From Heterodera schachtii (lineage: Eukaryota; Nematoda; Chromadorea; Rhabditida; Heteroderidae): DNA of 64,000 nucleotides. Position 1 is the first letter of the stretch; each line of letters opens with the position of its first letter. The position numbers and the translations under genes were made by a program. Below are positions 24,227-35,524 of this stretch, one piece after another. Location of the stretch: positions 477,969 through 541,968 of the forward strand of contig SIJG01000091.1 in NCBI GenBank assembly GCA_023374025.1, read 5' to 3'. The notes beneath the pieces were generated by a model that was not told the DNA's origin, did not search any database, and saw only the letters and a list, made by a program, of their open reading frames with translations.

Positions 24227-25429
24227 TAGGGCTGTCAAAATTTCGTAAAGGGTTAAATAGGCACAAAATGCCATAAAAATGACCTAAATAGGTTTAGAAT
24301 CACATTTTAACATTTAAAAAATTAATTTTTTGCTATTTTTAGGGTTACATTTTCAAAAAAAAGTTTTTTTATTTTTTCACAAAAAATTCTATAAATTTTT
24401 AAAATTTTTAGAATATGTATGTAAAAAAATGAAAAATTTGCTCGAAATTTTGGGTTTTTTGAGGATTTCCAAAAATTTCCGTAAAAAATCCTCAAAATAT
24501 GTTAAAAAAATGAAAACATGTAAGAAAAAAGTCCTAAATATGTACCAAATATGTATAAAAGCCCGAAATACGTAAAATATGGATAAAACCACAATATGTA
24601 AATATAAATATATAAAAATCCCGAAATATGTAAAATATGTAAATAAAAGTACCGATTTTTGTTCGCAAACACAAAAAAATAGTGGTTTTCCTACTATTTA
24701 GAGAATGGAGAAGCCAGGAAAAAATATGTTTTTACATAAAATTGATCAGGACAGCCATTGGAAAAATTCGCTTACAAAGTAAAGGTGTACTGATTCCCAA
24801 GGACATAACGTGAAAAATTCGTGATATACAAGGACGATAAAAATTTAAAAATTTTCGTTAATTAAATTAATTTATTTCTAATATAATTTTGGTTTTGTGC
24901 ATTATTATTAAGGATTAGCATAGAATATTCATTCTCCAAAATAATTTAAATGTATGCATTAATGTATCGATTACCCATGTATATAATTGAAAATATTTCT
25001 CTGTATTATTTATAATTGGAATGAGAAAATAAAATTAATCCACCAATTCATTCCTTTCAAAAAGAGAATAAAAAAATATACTTTAGTTATATATCCAATA
25101 ATATATATAGATAGCACGTGAATATTCATTAAAATATTTCTATATATTTTCCATCATGTGAATAAGAAAATAAAAATTATCCATCAATTCATTTCTTTAC
25201 AAAAGAAGAAAAAATAATTTTTTATTACTTTTAATTTTAGCTAATTATTAATTTTCAGAAGCAACAAATGAAACCGATTTTGTTAGGCATAAAAAGCACG
25301 AAATAGGCAAATAGGCATTATAAAAATCATTGTAGACTCCCAAAACCAAGCGTAAAATGCTTTTTTCGTGCTTATCTGAGCGTATCAATTGCCCAAAATT
25401 TTGGCATTTGCCTTAAAATCGCAGCCCTA
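24227..25429. repeat. Relic repeat region bounded by TAGGGCTG / CAGCCCTA
   Basis: Starts TAGGGCTGTCAAAATTTCG and ends ATCGCAGCCCTA, but the flanking 8-mers differ (GTCATAAT against CTAATTAG), so a single insertion is not proven. At 25243-25285 there is a partial copy of the start of the next gene (AGAAGCAACAAATGAAACCG compared with AAAGCAACAATGAAAGGG at 25650), cut off by repeat sequence. Confidence 0.35.
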
Positions 25430-25434
25430 CTAAT

Positions 25435-25630
25435 TAGAGCTGAGCGGGACCGGGAATTCTGACAAAAACCCTGACCGGGAATTTTCGGGTTGAAAACCGT
25501 GAATTTTTGGCTGGGAAAACCGGGAAAAACCGGGATTAATCCCGGTCCCGGTCAAAACTGGTCAAAAACGGAACTTCGGTACTCAGTTATACGTGTTTTT
25601 CAGTACCAGTCCCAGTCCCGCTCAGCTCTA
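25435..25630. mobile_element. hAT-like MITE, 196 bp, perfect 8-bp target duplication
   Basis: The termini are TAGAGCTGAGCGGGACCGGG and AGTCCCGCTCAGCTCTA. The target duplication CTACTAAT is perfect (25427-25434 and 25631-25638). It lies about 20 bp upstream of the next gene's likely leader, so it may sit in that gene's promoter or 5' end. Confidence 0.85.
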
Positions 25631-25659
25631 CTACTAATTATTAAATTTCAAAAGCAACA

Positions 25660-27005
25660 ATGAAAGGGATTGCTTTGTTTTTTATCGTTTTATTTAATTC
25701 ATATTTTAATGCCATTGCTTCACCAACTTCAAACAAAAAGCTGCTGATGAGTGATGGTGAAGCAACCGAAATGGAAGCCGAATTTGGAAAGCACCAAATG
25801 ATTAAGCGTAATTTGTTTATTAGTAATTAATTAATTTTAATTTGTTTATTTATAATGGGTTACAGAGGTCCCTTCGAGAATCATTTTTGGCATCAATTAC
25901 TTTGTCTGAGGGGGACCGGTAAATTGGACACCAGAAAATTGGACACCGGAAAATTGGACACCAGAAAATTGGACACCAAGCGGAAAACTGGACACCGCCG
26001 GAATTTTGGACACCGAAGGAAAATTGGACACCGGAAAACTGGACACCAAGTTCCTAAAATAAAGCCAGGAATTGGGGTGAAAAATAAATTTATGAAGGGT
26101 AAATGGATTAATGAATTAAGGCACTTAGAGTAAATCAGGCATTCAAATGCACGATGATTGATCAATGTGCCAAAACATGCACGAAAATGGGCGATGATTA
26201 GTCAATGTGCTAAAATTGCATAAAAAATGGCAATCCTATCTAAAATAAAACTTTGTTTCTTTCTTTATGAATGTTATGGTGGCTTTCTTCTCCTAATGTT
26301 ACAATAATAAAAACCTTATTTATTGCCATTTTATTACGCTTATAAAAACACAGGGATGTGCAGACGAAAATAAAATCTTTTAGCAAAACCAAAATTTTTG
26401 TTTATTTATTTTTAATTTATTTTATATCCAATAATGTCCAATTTTCCGGTGTCCAAATTTCCATTAGTGTCAAATTTTCTAGTGTCCAATTTTCGGTGTC
26501 CAATTTTCTGGTGTCCAATTTTCCGGTGTCCAATTTACCGGGAGCCGGTCTGAGTCGGGATATTCGCTTATGAACAAAAGCCGGTCATTTTAAACCAATG
26601 TGTAACGAAAATTCATTTTAAAGATTTATAGAGATTTGAACCATGGGTTGGGGTTTGATTTCAATTTTGCAGTTTTTTTAGGGTTAGTATTTGGTTGAAA
26701 TTTTGCTTAAGGTTTTAAAAAGCTCTAATTTATACGCATTTTAAATCAAACCAAAATTTTAAGAAAAAACCCAACATTATCTTCATCAATTTGATCAACA
26801 AAATGAGCATGGCTTAAGCAATCGAAGAGGGCAGCGTTCTGTTGATGATTGTCCAGATTGTTTTGATCCAGATTTCGTCTACAGCGATGATTCAATCAGT
26901 TCAAGCGCGCAAAATTCAAAAAATTCATCACAAAATCTGACAATTTTTTGCCCCATCATTGTGATCATTGTCTTTGGCATATTTCGCAACGGGCTTTTTA
27001 TCTGA
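25660..27005 (+). CDS. Secreted or membrane-anchored small protein, 129 aa, two exons
   Basis: Exon 1 (25660-25807) encodes a signal peptide, MKGIALFFIVLFNSYFNAIA, and an acidic stretch ending KHQMIK; the donor is C|GTAATT in phase 1. A compatible exon 26764-27005 (acceptor TTTTAAG) continues in frame: Q-K-T-Q-H-Y-L-H-Q-F-D, RRGQRSVDDCPDCFDPDF, a serine-rich linker, then LTIFCPIIVIIVFGIF as a C-terminal hydrophobic segment and stop. The protein could be a type I membrane or lipid-anchored protein. The intron is 956 bp and contains a foldback element at 25911-26547. An alternative acceptor at 25864 opens a frame (RSLRESFLASITLSE) that the foldback would interrupt. Family unknown. Confidence 0.5.
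25911..26547. mobile_element. Foldback-like element with tandem-repeat arms (FB2)
   Basis: The left arm (25911-26050) is a tandem array of AAATTGGACACCRG units (about eight). The right arm (about 26432-26547) is the inverse (GGTGTCCAATTTTCCGGTGT). The outer ends are GGGGACCGGTAAATTGG and CCAATTTACCGGGAGCCG. It is flanked by a 7-bp direct repeat GTCTGAG (25904-25910, 26548-26554). No coding capacity. Confidence 0.8.
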
Positions 27006-27724
27006 TTGTTTTTGAACTTTTTGTTATTGTGCCCGGAGTGGACTGTCGGAATGTGCAAATCTCCTCAACCTTTTGGAATTGGACCAGGTGTTAGTGATGG
27101 CATTTCTCAATATTTCTCCCCTATTCGAAAAATTTGCCATTTTTACTTTTTCCAAAAAGAAATCGTAATTCAGACACCCAAATATTTTCCGGAAATCGGA
27201 ATTCCACGCCATCCTTGATCCCCTGGTATTTCTTAGGACAATTTGTGGACTTTCATTCCAACATAATTCATTTTTGTAAATTTTTCTGCTCATTCTTTCA
27301 CTTTTATTAGGGCATATATGTGTTCAGATCAATAACAAAAATTCCCAAATGGGTTTGAATTTATTGTTATTCAATTTTTTATGTTTCTTTCCATTTAGAT
27401 TAAAATATTAAAATTTATACAAATTGTCATCATTAACTTCCACGGGCAAAATATATAATTTTATTTTTAAATGATTTATTTAAAATTTTTTAATCTGAAG
27501 GGTAAAATAAAAAAAAAGATTTTATATTTTATGTAAATTGCCTTTTTGTTCCTGTCTCTTGTCAACGATGAAAATCAAATTACCGTTACGCCACAGAATT
27601 ACAAATTATTCATTCATTTGATTTGACAAACAATTTTTAATTAACGAAAATTAACGGCAAAGCTTCATCGTAAAAATTGGCAGGTGCCTTTTTTTTGACT
27701 TTGTGAGTAAAGGCAAATTGCCAG
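27006..27724. other. Between genes: no clear feature
   Basis: AT-rich with a few short open frames on both strands; nothing supportable. Confidence 0.3.
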
Positions 27725-27944
27725 GCTAGCATTAAATAAAATTATTTGGTCATCACCGCTCAAAATGCCGACTGCAGTCGACACCATCCAAGTCCATTTC
27801 ACAGCGGAACCATGCGACAATGCCCGTTTTAACATCGGAGATAACCTTCCGGACTGGATCATGGTCAATTATCAACTCAATAGCAAGGAAGCATCACCGA
27901 TGACCCTTTACTGGTTGACAAATCCATACCTTTTTTCATCGTGA
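27725..27944 (+). CDS. Orphan coding exon, function unknown
   Basis: Downstream of a CAG acceptor (27722-27724) an open frame of 72 codons runs to TGA at 27944. It has complex, non-repetitive composition: LALNKIIWSSPLKMPT, VDTIQVHFTAEPCDNARFNI, then GDNLPDWIMVNYQLNSKEAS and MTLYWLTNPYLFSS. Composition and GC are unlike the surrounding AT-rich DNA, so it looks like a real or recently dead last exon. No upstream exon was found. Family not recognised. Confidence 0.45.
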
Positions 27945-28850
27945 TGCGCTTTTAGTTTATTTTTTATGCTCTCAAATTCTTTTAATTTTATACATTCCTC
28001 AATTTTGTTTTCTAAAATATCGCCGCTTCCCAATTTTTACTTGAATAAAGTTTTGTTCCAGTGTTGACTATCTTGGACAAAATATATTAGGCCCATCTCC
28101 AATTCCCCAAATTTATTAACAGATTTTTACCAAAAACACCAATTTTTGCGATTTTAAACTAATGTTTTAATGTTCAAGATTTGAATTTCGAAAGAAATAT
28201 TTTAAGTTTTTTTAGAATTTTTAATGGTTATAGGAAGAAACGGATGTTATTCGTGATAAGCTAGCTACCCAGAAAACAGCAGGAAATATGTTTTCAGGTC
28301 GTATTAAAAATAAAATTTCGTCAAAAAAAGGTGAATCGCAATTAACTTAAAAATTCTAATTGATTCGGCCTCGATTTTTCGTGTTTCAATTCTATAAAAC
28401 GAGTTGGAATAATAAAACGAGTTGGGGTAAAAACTTGTTGACCAAAAACGAGTTGAGTCTTTACCGTCGGGGACAACCGACCAAATTTGGCGAAGATTAC
28501 TAAAAATGCCGAGAATGAACAAGACGCAAGAAAGGTGAGATAATACAGGGTAGATACCGGCATGAGATTTTACGCATTTAATCAAGCGGGATTCGGTACC
28601 GCAAATTTTTTTCTTTGGGAAAATTTGGTTTATAATTCACAGACCTTGGAAAGGGCATTTGAGATCAAAAATGATGATGAACTGTATGAAGAATATTTTT
28701 AAATATTATTTGAAAAGATTTCCCAAAAATTAACAAAAAATTTTCATTTGTTTAAAGAAAATCATACATTTAGATGAAAAAAGTAAAAGAAAAAAATTTA
28801 CATTATGTTTGTTTTGTTTGTTTCAAAAAATAATTACATGTCAAGAACAT
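27945..28850. other. Intergenic with a small 'aaaacgagttg' repeat
   Basis: At 28396-28455 AAAACGAGTTG occurs three times, plus one variant AAAACTTGTTG. Otherwise AT-rich with no exon. The last 200 bases before gene C (from about 28840) match the promoter region of gene A. Confidence 0.4.
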
Positions 28851-29060
28851 TTATTTCATTTTACACCTGGCAATTAACAAAAGAGATTCTGAACAAAATT
28901 AAATTGCCACTTTTCATTAAATTTTTTCTATTACCAAGGTTTTTATATTCACAAAAATTGGAATACTAAATTTACTTATCGGAGAGATTCAATCAATTCA
29001 ATTTATTTTTAATAATTAAAATTATTTTGTTTGTAATTAAATAATCATCAATTTACAAAT

Positions 29061-29567
29061 ATGGCATCATTGAACACAACTGCACCAATTGACTTTGAAC
29101 TGTTTCTTTTGTTCTTCGGCGGTGCCGTGGAACTGTTGACCAATTTTGTTGGCATTCCGTTGTCCATTGCCAATTTGATTTTGGTGGCACGCACATCGGT
29201 CATCCACCCGAACATGAAAGCCATTCTCATCTTCCAGAGTCTCTTTATTATCTTGGTAAATTAAATTCAGTTAAATAAAAAATTTTGAATGAAAATAAAA
29301 ATCACAAAAATTAATTGTTTTTCTAAATTTAAGCGTGGTTCCTGTCGTTTTGTCATCTGTCTGTTCAAATTCTTCCTTTGGGACCCAATTGGTGCCGAAT
29401 CTATGCAATTTTTCCCGGCACTTTTAAAAATGTATTTAATTGGCATTTACGCTCGTAATTTTGTGCCATCTGTCCTGGTCATTGAACTCATCTTGGCCAC
29501 ATTATTTGTCCGAACATATGAAAAAAATTGTGGCCATCTGTTTACCTTTCTGTGGACGCCTTTTGCG
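29061..29567 (+). pseudogene. Sre-type chemoreceptor, copy C (exons 1-2 only)
   Basis: Exon 1 (29061-29255) and exon 2 (29334-29567) are intact and in frame, with MASLNTTAPIDFELFLLF, SVIHPNMKAILIFQ and a changed LVIELILATLFVRTYEK (the family ERxxAT arginine is L here). After the exon 2 donor the sequence leaves the Sre intron at about 29597 and continues as homology to the inverse of 40690-40760, which lies downstream of copy F. Exons 3-5 are therefore deleted, probably in one event that joined intron 2 to the downstream unknown gene. Confidence 0.85.
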
Positions 29568-29801
29568 GTGAGAGTAATTACATTTTATTAGCCAATTACG
29601 GTAAATTGTTCCGTAAAAATGATACAGTAGTTGATAGAATTAAAAAATAAGTTAATGTTTAATATTTACTGAAGATTAGTGCAGTAAAATAAGAATCGAA
29701 TTGGATTGATAATGTTTCGGTTGCAGCCGATTTTTATATTCCTGCTAAAATATAAAATCGATCAAATTGAAATCAAACTCTAATTTAAATTTTTAATTTT
29801 C

Positions 29802-30379
29802 TTTTAATTTTGATGAAGCGAATTCAGAGCAAATGAAAATGAAATGGGTACAACTTTTGAATATGTCATTTGAATTTGAATCATCATCAGCAGTTGATGA
29901 CCAGCGACAACAAAACTTTTTTGGCAAACATTATTCAAAAAAAACGTGACCAAATTAAACCACATTTGGTGTGAAATTTAAAATTTTTTAATTTAAAGAA
30001 TATTTTAAGAAAGAAGAATTTGAACATTTTAAAGAATTTGTGACTAGTGCCAATTTTCTTCGCACAAAAAGGGAATATGCAAAATTCATCAAAGTTCAGT
30101 CGCTATAATTGACAGATGGATGAAAATTCTCGGAGTTACAAAGAATTCATGTAAGCAACTTTTAAATGAGGATATTTTTTTTATTGTTAAATAATTAAAA
30201 AATAATTATTTATTTATTATTAGTTGCAATTAATGGGATTCGGGACTGGAATCAACTTTTGAATATATCATTTGAGCAAAATGCACGCGAACAACACACT
30301 AATTTAAGCTCAACAAATTTAAATGATCAGCAGAATGGTGGAAATTGTAGGCACTTTGAAGAAAAGACTTGGCAATAGC
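29802..30379 (+). pseudogene. Unidentified gene remnant with duplicated W-x-Q-L-L-N-x-S-F-E exon
   Basis: One frame reads MKMKWVQLLNMSFEFESS and QRQQNFFGKH before a stop. A second block reads EFEHFKEFVTSANFLRTKRE. A third, after a TATTAG acceptor (about 30224), reads RDWNQLLNISFEQNAREQHT and ends at 30378. Blocks 1 and 3 are diverged copies of one exon. Homologous pieces with matching protein similarity are found on the minus strand at 40255-40560 and 44470-44784, each downstream of an Sre gene. Stops and frame changes suggest a dead gene. Family unknown. Confidence 0.5.
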
Positions 30380-31268
30380 TTTAAAATGAGATTAAAATTT
30401 GAGAGATTAATTACTAAAAAATATATCGAAGCTCATATTTAACCAGAATATATAGTTTAGTATTTTTTGGAGTAAAATGTTTTGCGTTGATTTTTTTAAA
30501 ATGATTTTTGAATATATGTGTGCCCAAATCTGAATTTTGGTGAACACCAGTAAAAAAAATATAATTTATTTTCTATTAAATAAATTTAAATTTGTATATA
30601 TTTAATATTTTTCTTATTTTCAATATTAAGAAACATGCATAGGTGGCAGTTTGTGTAGGAAAAGCCCTTTTGGAAGTTTTTGGAAAACGTTCCAGCACGA
30701 TTTGGTGCACCCAATAAAAATGAAAAAGAGCACTAATAATAAAAAGAGGTTTTCATATTATGAAGGTGGCATTAGTGCCACCAATATGAATCAACATTTA
30801 TTCAAATTGTTTATTTTTATCCTCTTCACTCCGACGATTTCCCTTTAATTTTGTGCGCTTATTATATGTATAAAACAAGACAGGAAAATATCTGAAATGC
30901 GGTTTTGCTTTTTAAATTGTAAGCATGTGCTTTATTTATCCAGATTATTATTAAATTTTCATTTATTTATTTTTGAAAAATAACCATGTACTTTAAAAAA
31001 GGTATTTTATTCAAGTGTTTTATTTTTTAATAAATTTATTTTTTAATTCAAATTCATTTTGGCATTTTTATGCAAAATTGTAGGTATCTTTTTTGTCAGA
31101 TAACAAAATTAGCCAAATTTTCAAAACTAAAGACTTACATATCGATAAGTATTAAATAAGTGGTATCATTGAAAAAATTCTTCACTATTTTGTTATAAAG
31201 CATCAATTCACAATTAAAATTCAAAAATGTTTAATAGTTTTTCATTTAATTTGCGAATTGGCATTTTG
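30380..31268. other. Between copies C and D: nothing firm
   Basis: AT-rich. One plus-strand open stretch (30651-30848) ends in a hydrophobic HLFKLFIFILFTPTISL; a perfect palindrome GGTGGCATTAGTGCCACC is at 30765-30782 inside it. Neither is enough to call a gene. Confidence 0.3.
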
Positions 31269-32661
31269 TCATTTCATCGGCCCCTTCTCCCATGCTTCTT
31301 TCAGTATGGCAAAATGATCTTCTGGTTTTGTTTGGTTATCAATCAATGCTTTTCCGCTGATCAAATTCCGTTGAGCAATGCCATTGACAGCAGCCAAAGA
31401 AGGAGCAGTATTATTTGTGCCAAATGTTACAGTTGCATCACCAATTCGGTGATTATAGACCAAATGATTGAATCCAAATATTGTGCCAATACGGTTCAAA
31501 AATTGGCATAAATCCCTCTTCAAAAATGGGTGGCATCTCAAAAGATTTAAATTAATTAATTTTTAAATTTAGATTTGCTTACGTTATAATGAAAAGTTCG
31601 ATAAGGAGGCCAAAAATTGAATTGATAATAGCAGCCAAATTGAATATATGAATATAAAATGGCAAATCAAGGAAGTCCCATAATAAAATCATCGTTCCCG
31701 CGAAAATGTTGCCCAAATTCAGAAACAGCGGCGGAATTAGCTGTTTGCCAATGCGAATATTTCAGAGAGCTTTATGAAAAAATTATATATTAAATAATTT
31801 ATATAAATAATATATGTGGGTTACCTGATAACGAATTGACAGATTATTCGAGCCAATATTTTGGAACATTTTTTGATAAATTTTGGAATTGTATCGGCTT
31901 AATTGGTAGAAAATGCCTAACTCAATGCTTCCGATCAGCAATTGGACGGCAATTGTGATCAGATTCGTTATTGGTTGGTTATGATCATGCGGTGAAGATG
32001 TTGTGGTGGCAATATAAATTGGGATGACCAACTGTAAATAGAATTTTTTATCGCTTATATCTTCTTAATGCTTAACAAAATTTTCAAAAATTCCTTTTGG
32101 TGTATTTGAATTTGAGTTACTTTTGTCGTTATAATTCGTTATAAATTTGGCTAATTAAGTCTCGATTATCTCACCGCAAAAGGCATCCACAGAATGGTGA
32201 ACAGATTGCCACGATTCTTTTCATATGTTCGGACAAATAAAGTGGACAAAATGCGTTCAACGATCAGAACATGGGGCACAAAATTACGAGCGTAAATGCC
32301 AATGAAATATATTTTTAAAAGTGCCGGGAAAAATTGCGTAGATTCGGAACCAATTGGGTCCCAAAGGAAGAATTTGAACAGACAAATGACAAAACGACAG
32401 GAACCACGCTTAAATTTAGAATAATAATTTTTGGTGATTTTTTTTTAAATTTTGATTTAATTGAATTTAATTTACCAAGAGAATAAAGAGACTCTGGAAG
32501 ATGAGAATGGCTTTCATGTTCGGGTGGATGACCGATGTGCGTGCCACCAAAGTCAAATTGGCAATGGACAACGGAATGCCAACAAAATTGGTTAACAGTT
32601 CAACGGCACCTCCGAGAAAAAAAAGTGACAATTCTAAGTCAGTTGGTGCCGTTGTGTTCAT
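31269..32661 (-). pseudogene. Sre-type chemoreceptor, copy D (one frameshift in exon 4)
   Basis: Five exons on the minus strand: 32661-32476, 32408-32175, 32031-31825, 31769-31583, 31536-31269. All splice sites match the intact copies. Exon 4 is 187 nt instead of 188: it begins CTCTCTGAAATATTCGC where copies E and H read CTCTCTGAAAA.... The missing A shifts the frame to a stop after LSEIFALANS. The rest, including TM1, LIVERILSTLFVRTYEK and the C-terminal KRDLCQFLNRIGTIFGFNH, is intact. A single-base loss in an A run could be an assembly error; if so, this is a sixth functional copy. Confidence 0.8.
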
Positions 32662-33130
32662 GTTTTTGTGTTTGCATCAGTTTATTAATTTCAAAATATT
32701 AAAACTTTTGTTTTTAGTGAACTGAAATATAAAAATTAAATAAGACAAATTATGATACTTATGAGGCGCAAATGAAATGGGGCACAAAAGTGTGAGGCAT
32801 AAGGGCATCAGCCCCATTCATAAGGCACCAATTATGGGGGAAGAAAAGAAAATTCATTCACAATTAACACAAATTTCCCATTATTAAGTGCAAATTCACA
32901 CGCATGCTTATGGAAAAAATCACACGTTTTTCTTTGTCAGGGAAAATATGTCAAGGAAAAAGTGTCAAATTTTTTTTTGAAATAATTGCGACCACTTAAC
33001 TGCCGAAAAGTTTAATTTTAATGAGTTTATCACTTCTTTTATGATTGATTTTTGCAATTTGAGCATAAATTTAAGAGCCGACAAAAAAGGTTGGTCATGA
33101 CTAACGAAATAAATGATAAAGTCACAAGAC
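32662..33130. promoter_or_regulatory. Conserved 5' flank of Sre copies D, F and G
   Basis: This flank matches 42935-43555 (copy F) and 47161-47780 (copy G). It includes GAGGCGCAAATGAAATGGGG and a 'cagccccattcataaggcacc' stretch. It probably contains the shared promoter, but no TATA box or defined site was recognised. Confidence 0.4.
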
Positions 33131-34425
33131 TCATCAGGACCAGGGCTGGGCGCAACATTTGAGCTTCATGCTTCGAACCTAAAACTTCGCGTTTTTGGGC
33201 GACGAACTTGCGAGATTCGTTATAATACTATTCGAAAAAACAATACACCATTAATGATAGGTAATAACTAAGAATCATAAATGAATTTAAAAAAATTAAT
33301 TCTTTGTAAATGAGAAATAAAAACAAATTTTTATGCCGCCTTTTTTGTGTTTTTTCTCAAAAAATACATTAAAAATGCAAAATCGTGAAAATACACCCCT
33401 AATAAATGATCCGAAAAAAATTCAGAAAATAAACCCCTAAGAATTGAAAAACTTTCAAAAATTGATCGCCAAAATTTTAATTTATTTTTTGATAAAAAAA
33501 ATTTAGTTTAAAAATTTTCTTTCTTCTAAAAAACATTATAAAATATTTACTAATCATTTAAAAGACGAAATTAAATTTTTTGATTAAGTTTTGCGTATTT
33601 TGCTCCCTAAAAATCATTAATGAAAAATTTAAATGCCTATTTTCATTCCTTTTTCGGGATTTTTGTGCCTTTCATGCCATTTTTCAATTTTTGATGCCTA
33701 TTATAGTGTCTTTTTCGCGAATTTTGGTGCCTTTTAAGTTCGGTCTCTACTTATGACGTGCATTTCCATCATTTGAGACATATTTCGTCAGTGTAATAAA
33801 AATGGAGTATTCAGACAAAAAAAATTGCTAACAAATTAATTATATATAATTATTTGAGTGAAGAGTTAAAATTGCATAAAGATCTAACAAGAATATCGGT
33901 ACAAGAGTTTTAATCGAAAAATGATAATAATTAATTTTTGCGTTTTTTTCTATTTTACTATAAGCTGTGAGAGTAATTTTGGGAAAATTGACTAAAAAGG
34001 TATTCATTCAGATTAGCCGCATATTCGTTTAAAAATTCAAATGATTCTATATAAAATTTTAATGATTTTCATAAAATAAATTTTATAAAAAATGTAATTA
34101 GAGGAAAATAATTTTTAAGCGATTTGTCAAATAATTCTCGAAATGCATCATCACGTTCATATCATGTTTCATTCTTGTTTGGCGATTCCTATTTATTTAC
34201 TTTGACTCACTGTTTTTCTTAGGTTTTAATAGTTTTTTTTTACCGTAAAATGTTAATTTAAATTTCAAGTGCATTTCCACTTTTTAGAGTAATTTTTTGC
34301 ATTGAATTTTTTTAAATTTCAATTTTAATAGAGCTGAAAGAGGCTTAAATTTAATTAATAATTTGCTAAAAAATCCATTTAGGTAAAAATTATAAGAATT
34401 TAATTTCTTACATGTAAATCACTGC
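33131..34425. other. Intergenic with relic hAT-type ends
   Basis: 33144 starts CAGGGCTGGGCGCAACATTT, related to 20303 and 43555. 33600-33740 has 'ggtgcctttt'-type repeats also seen near 23480. No exon was found before 34426. Confidence 0.35.
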
Positions 34426-34717
34426 TTGGTTTGGTCAAATAATCGCCGTAATTCTTCTGAATATTGGCGCGGCATCGAACGGACCGACCCATTTTATACT
34501 TAACGAGGCAAATTAAAATTTAAAATATTTTTTTAATTTAATTTAATTTTTTTTTATTTAGTACGGAGTATTGACAAACATTCAAAGAGCAGTTTGCATT
34601 TGTTTTCAAACAAATTTCAAATCAAAATCAATTGCTACCACTATAGCAGAATGGGCTTCCCATCCAATTAGTCACTACAAATTTTTAATTCACATATTGA
34701 TAATTACGGCTTTTTGA
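34426..34717 (+). CDS. Two-exon fragment of an unrecognised membrane protein, GC-AG intron
   Basis: The first exon, whose 5' limit is unclear, reads ITAWFGQIIAVILLNIGAA, then SNGPTHFILNE, ending at GAG (34507). The donor is GC (GAG|GCAAATT) and the acceptor is TTTAG (34561). The next exon (34562-34717) keeps the frame: YGVLTNIQRAVCICFQTNFK, then SIATTIAEWASHPISHYKF and LIHILIITAF before TGA. The first exon looks like a membrane segment. No upstream exons were recognised, and the 5' boundary lacks an acceptor, so this may be a remnant. Family not identified. Confidence 0.4.
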
Positions 34718-34853
34718 ATTGCTTTGCCAATTTGGCATATTCTGTTTCTGTTTGTATATCCCGTATTTATAAAAAAATAAAAAATTAGTTTGGATGAATG
34801 CGTTTTTATTCCACAAAATGCTTACAAATTTCCACAAAAAATACTTTTAGCAA

Positions 34854-35524
34854 CTAGAGAAAGGCAAATCAACATTTTTCTCTTAGCGAACATTGTTTTA
34901 ATAATATCAACATTGACGTTGATATTTATTTAATATCAACATATATTATGCCATCAACTTCAATTCAGCGCTATTTTAAAATTTCGATAATTTTTGAAAT
35001 TTTAAAGCAATTTTTTTCAAATGACTTTTGGCGGAAAATAAAATGGGGAGAGAGATAACAGAAAAGTGAGAGGGTGTTAAATTCATCCCCATGCATATAA
35101 AAGCATTTTGGTGAAGAAGAATAAAGAAAAATTAATTAAAAAGAGAGTGTTATTGTAAGAGATTTAATACAGAGGGAGAACAGAAAACATAGTGAGGAAT
35201 CTGCGTCTCTTACCAAACAATCAGCGAAGAAGAGACATGAAATCCCTTCCCAATACCTCTCTATTTAAATTATTTTATCTTCCCTCCTTCATCAAAAATG
35301 TTTTGTATGACTGGGACTGAAATTCTGCACTCTCTCATTTTTGCTTTCTCTCTCCATAAAATTATAAGCCTCTCAAATAAATTTTAAAAAATTATCGCAA
35401 TTTTTAAAAAACAAAACGTTGGTATTTGCGTTGATGGCGTAATGTTAGTTGATTTAATTAAATATCAACATTTAAATTGATACTCCGCAAAAAGCAATAA
35501 AAAGATTGATTTGCCATTCTCTAG
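34854..35524. mobile_element. Possible TIR element, 671 bp
   Basis: The ends are CTAGAGAAAGGCAAATCAAC and the inverse-like TTGATTTGCCATTCTCTAG. The interior contains hairpins such as GTTGATATTTATTTAATATC with its inverse nearby. No target duplication was seen, so the boundaries are tentative. Confidence 0.45.

Noticed and set aside
24330..24592. Open frames of 81 and 67 aa
   Set aside because: Lysine- and phenylalanine-rich frames in AT-rich repeat sequence on both strands; no motif or splice support.
27665..27868. Minus-strand open frame of 67 aa
   Set aside because: Antisense to the orphan plus-strand exon, whose composition is more protein-like and which has an acceptor.
34854..35524. 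Firm call of a transposon family
   Set aside because: Good inverted ends but no target duplication; kept only as a tentative element.
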